Source: Vulcanimicrobiota bacterium (GTDB lineage Bacteria > Vulcanimicrobiota > Vulcanimicrobiia > Vulcanimicrobiales > Vulcanimicrobiaceae). From it: a stretch of 9,945 nt of DNA. Below are positions 1 through 6,767 of the stretch, one piece after another. Below the pieces are notes generated by a model. It was given only the letters and a program-made list of their open reading frames with translations. It was not told where the DNA came from and searched no databases. The stretch lies in assembly GCA_030038335.1 (NCBI GenBank), contig JASHPC010000255.1, positions 1 to 9,945 of the forward strand, given 5' to 3'. The translations under genes were made by a program, and so were the position numbers. Within the stretch, counting starts at the first letter, position 1; each line of letters begins with the position of its first letter.

Positions 1-211
1 CAGCCTGCTGTATCGGAAGTCCGGCGTCGTGGTAGCCGGTGGCGATAAATCTCGCCTGCTGCTGCTTTCCGATAATCAACTCGAACTCGTAGTGACTGAG
101 CTCGATGACGAGCGCGATCGAGGAGGCGACGACGACGAGCACCATCGTTACGCCGAAGATCACCGCGTAGAGACCGGCGAGACGCGAGGCTATCGAAGGC
201 TGAAACTTCAT
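1..211 (-). CDS. Membrane sensor histidine kinase, N-terminal fragment (cut by left edge)
   Basis: Reading leftward, an ATG at 211-209 overlaps the TGA stop of the response regulator gene (ATGA) and opens a frame that stays open to base 1, about 70 residues. The protein begins MKFQPSIASRLAGLYAVIFG. It has a basic start and one long hydrophobic segment at about residues 11-38, then turns polar (LSHYEFELIIGKQQQARF), as expected for the first membrane helix and start of the sensor region of an EnvZ/PhoR-type kinase. No HAMP, HisKA or HATPase domain is inside the window. The histidine kinase call therefore rests on the translationally coupled OmpR-type regulator and the membrane-anchored N-terminus. 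Such pairs are normally one operon, with the kinase phosphorylating the partner regulator. Another membrane protein is possible but less likely. Confidence 0.72.
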   Translation of the reverse strand, partial: MKFQPSIASRLAGLYAVIFGVTMVLVVVASSIALVIELSHYEFELIIGKQQQARFIATGYHDAGLPIQQA

Positions 212-894
212 TGCGAGAGGCCGTACCCGACGCTGCGCACGGTTCGAACGAACGATCCTGGCTCGCCGGGGCGGTCGATTTTCGAACGCAGGTACGAGAT
301 GTAGGTCTCGACGATATTCGGACCGCCTTCGAAGTCGTGTCCCCAAACGAGCTCGAGCAGATGATCTTTGCTGAAGACGCGACGCGGCTCCCGCATGAAG
401 ACACTGAGTAGGTCGAACTCCCGGTGCGTCAGCTCGATAGGTTCCTTTCCGCGCCGAACCTCCCGCGTGTCCGTGTTGAGCGAGAGGTCGCGCCAGTGCA
501 GCACCTTCTCCTCGATGAGTTGCGGACGCCGCAGTTTCGCCTGAATGCGCGCGATGAGCTCTTCGAAAACGAACGGCTTGACCAGATAATCGTCGGCTCC
601 GGCGCCGAGACTTCGAATCTTGTCCTCGAGCGCGCCCTTCGCCGTCAACATCAAAATAGGCACGTGACTGATCTCGCGCAGCATGGGCAAGAGCGTGAAG
701 CCGTCTATCTTCGGCATCATGATGTCGAGGATGATGACCTCTGGGTCGAAACGGCGCACCAAATCGATGGCCGCCTGTCCATCTGACGCGGTGGCGACCT
801 CGAAGCCTTCACGCGAGAGCCCTAGCTCGAGCATCTCTCGGATCATGCGGTCGTCATCGACGACCGCTACGCGGGCGTGCTGCACGCCATCCAT
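208..894 (-). CDS. OmpR/PhoB-family response regulator
   Basis: The 228-residue protein is a full-length two-component response regulator. The receiver domain (about 7-120) has the acidic pocket D13-D15, the phospho-acceptor D57 in IILDIMMP, the switch residue T84 (LMLTA) and the conserved K106 (LVKPF). The C-terminal winged helix (about 130-226) carries the family signatures ELTHREFDLLSVFM, VFSKDHLLELVWG and VETYISYLRSKID, and ends RTVRSVGYGL. Phosphorylation by the cognate kinase should promote dimerisation and binding to direct-repeat promoter sites. The gene overlaps the kinase ORF by four bases (ATGA), so the two are translationally coupled. An AGGA about 10 nt before the ATG is a weak ribosome binding site. 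The 61-nt gap to the HD-GYP gene holds no obvious terminator, so co-transcription with that gene is possible. The target genes cannot be read from the sequence. Confidence 0.95.
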   Translation of the reverse strand: MDGVQHARVAVVDDDRMIREMLELGLSREGFEVATASDGQAAIDLVRRFDPEVIILDIMMPKIDGFTLLPMLREISHVPILMLTAKGALEDKIRSLGAGADDYLVKPFVFEELIARIQAKLRRPQLIEEKVLHWRDLSLNTDTREVRRGKEPIELTHREFDLLSVFMREPRRVFSKDHLLELVWGHDFEGGPNIVETYISYLRSKIDRPGEPGSFVRTVRSVGYGLSQ

Positions 895-955
895 CTACGC
901 TGCATCCTGCGGCGGAACCCTGTGGCCGCCCTGAGCCGGTGCAGCTCGGCTTACA

Positions 956-1942
956 TTACCGGGAGGCGTGCACCAATCGCGGCCGTGCCGCCGGGGCGCG
1001 ATGCTCGAAGAGTCCCATGAATGCCTCAACCACCTTCGGGTCCCACTGCGTTCCCTTGCCATCCTCGAGAATCTTCATCGCTTCACGTGGCGAGATCGCG
1101 TTGCGGTAGGGGCGGTCCGTGACCATTGCGTGGAACGAATCGGCGACGGCGATGATCCTCGCCTCCAACGGAATCGCGTTACCGTTCAGGCCGTCCGGAT
1201 ATCCTTTGCCGTCGAAGCGTTCGTGATGTGCGCGAATGATGAGCGAACAGCGGCGGAGCGAGGGGATCTGTCCAACGATGCGCGCGCCAGCGGCTGAGTG
1301 GTCGCGCATGGTTGTCCACTCGGACTCGTTGAGGGGGCCGGGCTTATTGAGGATCGCGTCCGGAGTCGAGACCTTACCGAGGTCATGAAGAAGCCCGCAG
1401 AGCTCGACGAACTCGACACTCTCCGGGTCCTGTCCCATCGCCGTCGCGAGACGGCGCGCCCACACCGCGGTTGCTTTCGAGTGGCTACTCGTCGCCGCAT
1501 CGCGTTCGGCAAGCATCGCCATCAGTACATCCGACGCCCGGTCCTCTTCAGGAGCCGACTTCGACTCCGTCTGCGGACCAAACGCTGCCCGCTGCACCTC
1601 AGCTGCGAGAAGGTCCAGCGCCGACAACACCCGCGTGCGATCGACAGTAAACTCTCCCGCGGCAACCGAGATCGCATGCGCGGCGGCAGCGAGCATGTCG
1701 CTGACTCCCGCGCGTCCGACCCTTCTCGCCTCGCGCTCCGCCCATGTCACCAAGCCGATAGGCTTAGCCAGGGCGAGCGAGAGACACAGACGATCCAAAA
1801 GCGTTTCCAGCGCCGCGTCGGTCGCGGTGTCGCCGCTCAGCTCAGGGAGCGTCAGGTGCTCGATCGCGCTGCGTTTCAGCGCCCCGAGGTCCCGTCCAAG
1901 GACCTCGCCGAGCGTAGCTACTGTTATTTCCGGGTCGCGCAC
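956..1942 (-). CDS. HD-GYP domain protein, probable cyclic-di-GMP phosphodiesterase
   Basis: The 328-residue protein has a complete HD-GYP domain at about 140-312. Visible signature residues are H154 (TSSHSKA), H186-D187 with K190 (HDLGK), H215 (MRDHSAAGA), H239-H240-E241, the GYP loop at D244-P249 (DGKGYP), D268 (AVADSF) and DRPYR at 276-280. All metal-ligand positions typical of active c-di-GMP hydrolases are present, so catalysis is likely. Residues 1-125 are helical, Ala/Leu-rich and unrecognised, possibly a sensor or dimerisation region. There is no membrane segment or receiver domain. The start is GTG at 1942-1940, preceded by GGAAG six bases upstream; a nearby ATG is out of frame. The gene lies downstream of a 26-codon ORF and a structured leader, and upstream of the response regulator, so it may be controlled with either. 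HD-GYP proteins that lack cyclase partners can also act on other cyclic dinucleotides. Confidence 0.93.
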   Translation of the reverse strand: MRDPEITVATLGEVLGRDLGALKRSAIEHLTLPELSGDTATDAALETLLDRLCLSLALAKPIGLVTWAEREARRVGRAGVSDMLAAAAHAISVAAGEFTVDRTRVLSALDLLAAEVQRAAFGPQTESKSAPEEDRASDVLMAMLAERDAATSSHSKATAVWARRLATAMGQDPESVEFVELCGLLHDLGKVSTPDAILNKPGPLNESEWTTMRDHSAAGARIVGQIPSLRRCSLIIRAHHERFDGKGYPDGLNGNAIPLEARIIAVADSFHAMVTDRPYRNAISPREAMKILEDGKGTQWDPKVVEAFMGLFEHRAPAARPRLVHASR

Positions 1943-1986
1943 TTGAGACTTCCATTTCTCGCGTGCCGCCTGGCGTTAGCTGGTGG

Positions 1987-2067
1987 TTAGCCTACCGAAC
2001 CCGGCGGGGTGCTGAACCCGCCAAAAGTTGCGATGAGCGCCGCGGCGGCAAACAAAGCGGTTAACAT
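1987..2067 (-). CDS. 26-residue hydrophobic small ORF (leader or signal-like peptide)
   Basis: The ATG at 2067-2065 opens a 26-codon frame ending in TAA. The peptide is hydrophobic and Ala-rich for about 15 residues (MLTALFAAAALIATF), then becomes Gly/Ser/Pro-rich (GGFSTPPGSVG). The strongest evidence is a near-ideal Shine-Dalgarno, AGGAG, eight bases before the ATG on the minus strand. It follows the LAL regulator and ends 44 nt before the GTG of the HD-GYP gene. It could be a leader peptide that couples translation to the HD-GYP gene, a tiny membrane protein, or a secreted signal precursor. The protein is not recognised. Like the repeat protein at 6768-6980, it has a short hydrophobic start and a G/S/P-rich tail ending in glycine, and it neighbours a gene for a TPR-like protein. 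Confidence 0.55.
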   Translation of the reverse strand: MLTALFAAAALIATFGGFSTPPGSVG

Positions 2068-2167
2068 TTTTTGTTCTCCTGGGTAGAGGGGTTCTCGATC
2101 ACAGGATAGCCCGCGTAGCAGGAGGTGTCTCTACCCAGATTTGGGTATGCCCGTTTTTGGGCACTCC
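2068..2167 (-). promoter_or_regulatory. Structured leader with alternative hairpins and an anti-Shine-Dalgarno
   Basis: This 100-nt stretch between the LAL stop and the small ORF is dense in inverted repeats. In minus-strand order there is a hairpin TGCCC/GGGCA (2163-2148) and a hairpin TACCCA/TGGGTA with a 4-nt loop (2147-2132). A 10-bp perfect inverted repeat CTGGGTAGAG/CTCTACCCAG (2138-2129 with 2088-2079) then uses the same TGGGTA arm, so the second and third helices exclude each other. The 3' arm runs into the ribosome binding site. A separate CTCCTG (2124-2119) is perfectly complementary to the CAGGAG of that site (2081-2076). The layout resembles a translational switch or attenuator. 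It does not match the c-di-GMP-I (GEMM) riboswitch core as I remember it. It could instead contain overlapping operator dyads for a promoter of the HD-GYP genes. Confidence 0.5.
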
Positions 2168-4810
2168 CTAGGAGATGAGGGCGTCTACCCCATGCTGGTG
2201 GATACTCTTGAGGAGCTCACCCGTGCCTCGGCAGTTAAGCTTCGCGATCGCGTGCTTGATATGGGTCTGAACGGTGAGGACTGAGCGCCCGGTCTCGGCC
2301 GCGATCTCCTTCGGGCTAAGACCTTCGGACAAGAGCCTGACGATCCGAACCTCGGCCTCGGTGAGGCGCCGCTCCCGGCCCTCCTCCTCGACGTCACCCC
2401 GCTGCATCGCCGCCTGCGAAGCTGCGACAAGGCGGGCAAATCCTCCAAGCGAGTATTGGTCCATCGCTTGCAGCGCGCTTTCGATCGGGACCGCAGCGTG
2501 CGGTCCTCGCAACAACTGCGTGACCGCCTCCCTCATCGCTTCGACTCCGGGACGCCCGCAGAGCGCTTGACGACGTTTGAGCAAGTTGGTCGCTATCGTT
2601 CTGCGTCCCGCGACGAGCTCGGAAAGAACCGCGAGCAACTGGGCTATGTCCAAAGCGAGCGACGCGAATCCATCGAGCGTCGGCTCTTCGGCATCGATAG
2701 CCGCCATGAGCTTCGGAACCTCTTCCTTCGACTCTTTGACTTTGCCATCCAGCGACAGGCAGAGCGCGTAGAGAGCGCGCACCATGATTTTGTCGAACGG
2801 GTGCATCACTCGGTCGAGGACTGCCGCGAACGCGCGATGCGCTTCTGCAAACTTTCCGTCCCACGCGTGACGATACGCATGACTCTCCACTAGATAAATG
2901 CCTCGCGAAGAGTCGCTCGTGCGCAGATCCGCCGCCTGCCGCTCGAGGGCGATCACGCGCTCTACATTGCCGCGCCAGAGCTCGAGGCTGAGCATGCGCA
3001 GCGTTTCCGTATGCATGTCGAAGATGTCGCCGGCCTTCCCGGCCGCGGTTACCGCTTGCTGGGCATACCACATCGCGTAGGGGACGTCGTTCTCGCAGAA
3101 CCACGCCTCGAGCACGAGTACGTCGAGCGCTCTGCACGCAAGACTGTGCAATGAAAGCCGGCTCGCCATCTCCGAGCTGCGCGCGAGCGCAAATCGCGCG
3201 CGCTGGTCCTGACGCAGCTCCCACGCCGCGACGCCGACGCGCTGCAGCGTGCGCGCGAGTGAGTCGCTCTCTTCAACTGACTGCACGTCCTCCTCGACGC
3301 GGTCGATAAGCTCGTTCGCACGTTCCGTTTGACGCGCGCGAGCCGCGACGACCGCCGAGAGCGCGACGGCTTCGGCCAGCAGCGGTTTGGGCACGTTCGG
3401 GTCGCGCGTCACAGGCTCGAGGACCTGCGCGCCATCTTTTCCTTGATTGATATAGAGCAGCGCCAAGCGGAGCGAAACGCCTGCGCGGAGCGCGGAATCC
3501 TCGCTGAGCTCCAGGCTTCGTTTAAAGAGCGGCTCAGCCTCGGCAAAGCGTCCGATGGACTGCTCGAGAATGCCGCGCAGCGCGAGAACGAGCGGATGAT
3601 TGTGCTGATGCTCCTCGGAAAGGGCACCGATCGCGGTGAGCGCGAGGTCCGTGTGACCCGTCGCGAGGAGATCGAAGCCGTAGATCTCGACGAGCCGCAG
3701 TACGTCGGGCTCCGCAAGCGCATCTGCATAGAGACGGAGCGCTACGTGCGGCCGTTTGAGCGTCTCCATTGCGCCAGCGATGAGACAGCGTAGCCTGTTC
3801 GTCTCCGCTTCGCCTTCGAGCTTGAGCTGATGAAGCACGAAGTCGCGGAAAAGGTCGTGGCAACGATAGACGCCAGGGCGCACTTCGTAGAGGAAGGCGA
3901 CGCGCTCGCGTAGATCCGAGATGAGCTTGCGCGCGCGATCGAAACCGATCGCCACCATCACGTCCACGTCGATCTCTGACAGCAGCGATATCGCTTCCAA
4001 AAACTTGCGTTCCTCGTCCGAGAGGGAGCGGTAGACCTGCTCTGCGAGATACTGATAGATCATCTCGCGCGTCATCGACGTGACACTGCGCAGATCGACT
4101 GAGCGCGTCGAGGTCCGTAGCGCGAAGCTGAGCGCCGTTGGCCAGCCCTCGGTCAGCTCGAGGAGATCGCGGAGCTCCTCTTCGCGAACGCCCAACTTGA
4201 ACGCTGACGCGGCCTGCTTCGCTTCGTCGGTCGTGAACGAAAGGTCACGCTCGTCGACCATGAGGTCGCAATCGCCGTACGCGAGCCACGTCCCGATCGG
4301 CAGACCCGCCGCCGTGCGCGTCGAGATGATCCATCGAATGTGCGTCTTCGTACGCTCGATGAGAGCGACAAGGAACCGCACGACCTCGACGTCCTTCTCC
4401 GCGACGTGCAGATCGTCGATCGCAATCGTGCCGCGCCAGCTCTTCAGATGCTGGTACATCCAGAGCGCCAGGTCCGCTCCTGCGGTAGCCGAAGCGCGGT
4501 TGCGCTCGTACGCGCTTGCGAGCGTGGGACGAGCCTCTGGAGCGGCTTCTTCCACCGCCTCGGCAAAACCGCGCAGGACGCCGGGCAGCGTATCGTGCTC
4601 CGGCCGCAGGTCAAAGCGCAGCCACGGTTCATCGAGCTCGCGGAGAAACTGTGAAAGCGCAACCGACTTGCCATATCCAGCCGGCGCCACGATGAGCGCG
4701 ATGCGCTGCGTCGCGGCTGCTGCGATGCGCTCGACGACGCGCGGCCGCAGAATCGGCTGGAACGTTCCACCGGTTTCGATGCGGCCATCGGGTCGAACTT
4801 GACGGATCAT
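2168..4810 (-). CDS. LAL-type (MalT-like) LuxR-family transcriptional regulator
   Basis: The 880-residue protein has the layout of a large ATP-binding LuxR regulator. The N-terminal STAND/AAA-like NTPase has Walker A at about 42-49 (APAGYGKS) and Walker B at about 129-135 (IAIDDLH). It also has the family motif LTEGWPTALSFALR and a conserved CHDLFRDFVL segment. The middle (about 340-800) is an all-helical TPR-like array, the usual ligand or protein sensing part. The C-terminal LuxR HTH starts at about residue 816 (LTEAEVRIVRLLSEGLSPKEIA, then VQTHIKHAIAKL). Such proteins are ATP-driven switches that bind inducer through the helical repeats and then activate transcription. The ATG overlaps the stop of the upstream amidase-like gene (ATGA), so it is the last gene of a tight operon with that gene and the TPR protein. 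Its inducer is unknown. A product or partner of the same operon is a reasonable guess. Confidence 0.93.
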   Translation of the reverse strand: MIRQVRPDGRIETGGTFQPILRPRVVERIAAAATQRIALIVAPAGYGKSVALSQFLRELDEPWLRFDLRPEHDTLPGVLRGFAEAVEEAAPEARPTLASAYERNRASATAGADLALWMYQHLKSWRGTIAIDDLHVAEKDVEVVRFLVALIERTKTHIRWIISTRTAAGLPIGTWLAYGDCDLMVDERDLSFTTDEAKQAASAFKLGVREEELRDLLELTEGWPTALSFALRTSTRSVDLRSVTSMTREMIYQYLAEQVYRSLSDEERKFLEAISLLSEIDVDVMVAIGFDRARKLISDLRERVAFLYEVRPGVYRCHDLFRDFVLHQLKLEGEAETNRLRCLIAGAMETLKRPHVALRLYADALAEPDVLRLVEIYGFDLLATGHTDLALTAIGALSEEHQHNHPLVLALRGILEQSIGRFAEAEPLFKRSLELSEDSALRAGVSLRLALLYINQGKDGAQVLEPVTRDPNVPKPLLAEAVALSAVVAARARQTERANELIDRVEEDVQSVEESDSLARTLQRVGVAAWELRQDQRARFALARSSEMASRLSLHSLACRALDVLVLEAWFCENDVPYAMWYAQQAVTAAGKAGDIFDMHTETLRMLSLELWRGNVERVIALERQAADLRTSDSSRGIYLVESHAYRHAWDGKFAEAHRAFAAVLDRVMHPFDKIMVRALYALCLSLDGKVKESKEEVPKLMAAIDAEEPTLDGFASLALDIAQLLAVLSELVAGRRTIATNLLKRRQALCGRPGVEAMREAVTQLLRGPHAAVPIESALQAMDQYSLGGFARLVAASQAAMQRGDVEEEGRERRLTEAEVRIVRLLSEGLSPKEIAAETGRSVLTVQTHIKHAIAKLNCRGTGELLKSIHQHGVDALIS

Positions 4811-5415
4811 CGTCTAGCGCTGCTCCGTGCGCGGGGAAGCGGGATTTGCCCCGGATCGATAAGCGTGCCTATCCAGTGCGCGATGAGCGCCCCATCCCAA
4901 TCGAGTCGCGGCGCGAGCCACGCTCGCTGCGCCGGGCACGTTATCTCCCCAAGCTCCAGCACGAACGAGCCGACGCTCGCGCGCATCTGCTTGTACGCAT
5001 AGTACCGTCGAAGTCCGGCCGTGAAGTCGTCCGGCCGAAATCCGAACGGAAAGTATTGTCCGTACAGCCTCTTCCAACTGGCGGCGGTCGCCCGTTCTGC
5101 CCGCTTCGGATATCCGACGGACGCAGCGCTGCCGCACGCAGGCGACGCTCCGTCGAAATGGATGAAAACTGCAACTTTGACTGCATACGTTCCAACGAAG
5201 TCGGCGGGAAGGCGAATGACGCGAACGCCGCGCGATCGCAAAGCGCGCGTTACGGCATCCGCTACGATCGGCGTCCACGCCCGCTCTCCGGCGGCGCCGA
5301 GGTTGCACCGATGATGCGGAAAACGCGGACAGCTCTGCGGCCGCCCTTCGTGACCCGCCGAGACAAGAACGTCGTATCCTCGCACGATCGCCGAGGGAGT
5401 CGTCACCGCGATCAT
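4807..5415 (-). CDS. N-acetylmuramoyl-L-alanine amidase-like protein (Amidase_3 type), no signal peptide
   Basis: With the ATG at 5415-5413 this is a 202-residue protein. The motifs fit the zinc-dependent Amidase_3 fold: H22 in DVLVSAGHEG, E44 in AAGERAW and H86 in VFIHFDG as candidate zinc ligands. FVLELGEITCPAQRAWL at about 151-167 matches the family's catalytic-Glu segment (usually LVEtGFltNpeE), making E154 the candidate catalytic residue. The family cleaves the amide bond between N-acetylmuramic acid and L-Ala of the peptide stem. There is no signal peptide or membrane segment, unusual for a cell-wall amidase, so it may act on cytoplasmic muropeptides or another amide. The chosen start is 2 nt after the stop of the TPR gene; the frame extends 24 codons further upstream, but only inside that gene. 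The stop overlaps the LAL start. No clear Shine-Dalgarno is seen, so coupled translation is likely. The family call is moderate because sequence similarity was judged by eye. Confidence 0.72.
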   Translation of the reverse strand: MIAVTTPSAIVRGYDVLVSAGHEGRPQSCPRFPHHRCNLGAAGERAWTPIVADAVTRALRSRGVRVIRLPADFVGTYAVKVAVFIHFDGASPACGSAASVGYPKRAERATAASWKRLYGQYFPFGFRPDDFTAGLRRYYAYKQMRASVGSFVLELGEITCPAQRAWLAPRLDWDGALIAHWIGTLIDPGQIPLPRARSSARR

Positions 5416-5417
5416 AG

Positions 5418-6722
5418 CTACGCGATGCTGCTGACAACGACGGGTCCACGTCGGCGGCGTTCGTGGTCGGCGAGTCTGCGTAACCACGAGTTAGGGAATC
5501 GGCGAAGAACGGCTTCGATGTACTCGTCGTAGTTGCCGTCATCGGGTGCGACGTCTCTCTGCGCGAGCAGCGTGAGTACGGCGCGCCACTCGAAGCCGAT
5601 GCGTCGATAGATCGAGTACGCCCGATTGAAATGCGCGGCTGCTGCGGCTGGATTTCCAGCGCCCTTTTCGAGCAAACCCGCGGTGTATTGTTCCCATGCG
5701 TCCACCGACGGCTCCGCCGACATCGCCGCGCGAATGCTCGGATCGGTCGGCGATAGGGCGCTGTAGAGCTTCCAGCAACGTTGCGCGTCGATCGGACGCC
5801 GAAGCGCAAAGAGGTTCGCAACGTAGAGGAGCACGACGATCTCGCCGCCGGAGTAGGCCTCCCAATCGATGCGGTTCGCGAGCGCGAGCGCCTCTTCTGC
5901 CGTCGCCCAGCCGTTGATCTCTTCACCCAGCACGAGCGAGAAATAGGCGCGGTCACAGTACGTGTAAAGCCGCCATGGATCGCTGACGTTGAGGGCGGCG
6001 AGTTCGTGAAAGTGCCGCATCGCGTCGCCGTACTCTCCATCGATGGCGCGAAACCACGCGGCACTCCGCATGATGTGAAAACGGGGAACCTCTAGATACG
6101 GCGTCCACTCGATTCGCGAAACCCGGTGCAACACGCGCGACATGACGGCGGGCATGTACATCTCGCGCGCGAAGTTCGAGGCAGTTCGCAGCGCGTTGCA
6201 TTCGAGAAAGAGATCGCTGCCGAAAAGCTTTATCGCATTTTCGAACTGGCCGAGCGCGCCGGCGTAATCGCCCTTCGCAATGGAAAGCCAACCGCGAAGC
6301 GACTCCGCATTGCCTTCGAAAGGTCCGAAGGTGCCGGTCGACAACAGCGTTGCCGACTCTTCGCGTCGAAGGTCGATCCACTCCAAGAAGGCGCGCAAGA
6401 AGCGTGCTTCATCGCGCTCGGCGTCGTTCGTCGCGCGGGCGTCGGCGAGGTCGAGCAGCGGACGCGCGCCAGCAACGTCGCCGCGGCGAAAATGCGAGTG
6501 CGCGAGCAGCGATGCCCACGTCGAACGGTCTTTTCCGCGCGAGGCGCCGAGAACGCGCTCTGCATCAGCGAAGCGATCCATGCGGATGTAACATCGCGCC
6601 AGCAGGTAGTCGCGCTCGATTCCACGCCGAGCGGCGAGGAGAGCGGCGCACGTGTCGTAGTCGGCCCGCAAGAATGCTTCACGTGCCGACCACAGTCCCG
6701 CCGACCTGGCCTTCTCGCTCAT
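5418..6722 (-). CDS. TPR-like helical repeat protein, no HTH
   Basis: The 434-residue protein is predicted cytoplasmic and consists of paired amphipathic helices with TPR-like spacing. Examples are about 37-61 (LLARCYIRMDRFADAERVL), 138-167 (LRGWLSIAKGDYAGALGQFENA), 217-244, 255-285 and 346-375 (YTAGLLEKGAGNPAAAAAHFNRAY). There is no HTH, NTPase, signal peptide or membrane helix. It resembles the sensor half of LAL regulators and could be a free-standing ligand-binding or adaptor protein for the LAL protein of its operon. It is followed after 2 nt by the amidase-like gene and preceded by the DVQSGSP repeat gene 45 nt upstream. The ATG at 6722-6720 has only a weak AAGG before it. A stronger AGGAAG lies 5 nt before an in-frame CTG at 6746-6744, which would add eight residues, so the true start is uncertain. 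The exact function is unknown. Confidence 0.82.
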   Translation of the reverse strand: MSEKARSAGLWSAREAFLRADYDTCAALLAARRGIERDYLLARCYIRMDRFADAERVLGASRGKDRSTWASLLAHSHFRRGDVAGARPLLDLADARATNDAERDEARFLRAFLEWIDLRREESATLLSTGTFGPFEGNAESLRGWLSIAKGDYAGALGQFENAIKLFGSDLFLECNALRTASNFAREMYMPAVMSRVLHRVSRIEWTPYLEVPRFHIMRSAAWFRAIDGEYGDAMRHFHELAALNVSDPWRLYTYCDRAYFSLVLGEEINGWATAEEALALANRIDWEAYSGGEIVVLLYVANLFALRRPIDAQRCWKLYSALSPTDPSIRAAMSAEPSVDAWEQYTAGLLEKGAGNPAAAAAHFNRAYSIYRRIGFEWRAVLTLLAQRDVAPDDGNYDEYIEAVLRRFPNSWLRRLADHERRRRGPVVVSSIA

Positions 6723-6767
6723 GGCAAAAGCCTTGTCGCCGGACAGCCCCTCTTCCTGGGGAAGTGC

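Noticed and set aside
895..955. Terminator or separate promoter between the HD-GYP and response regulator genes
   Set aside because: Only weak GC-rich stems without a T-run and no convincing minus-10/minus-35 pair are visible in this 61-nt gap.
2148..2163. Intrinsic terminator after the LAL gene
   Set aside because: The TGCCC/GGGCA stem is only 5 bp, and its A-run (T-run on the plus strand) is in the loop, not after the stem in the minus-strand direction.
2068..2167. c-di-GMP (GEMM) riboswitch upstream of the HD-GYP gene
   Set aside because: The position is tempting, but I cannot find the GEMM-I core (CACGCACAGGGCAAA-like and GUAGGUAGCGGGGUUACC-like segments) on the minus strand. The structure is reported only as an unassigned leader.
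4080..4802. 240-residue plus-strand ORF
   Set aside because: It is antisense to the NTPase domain of the LAL regulator, very Ser/Arg-rich and without domains.
4814..6064. 416-residue minus-strand ORF
   Set aside because: It crosses the TPR and amidase-like genes in another frame and is Arg/Ser-rich with no recognisable motif, typical of an antisense or alternate-frame shadow in GC-rich DNA.
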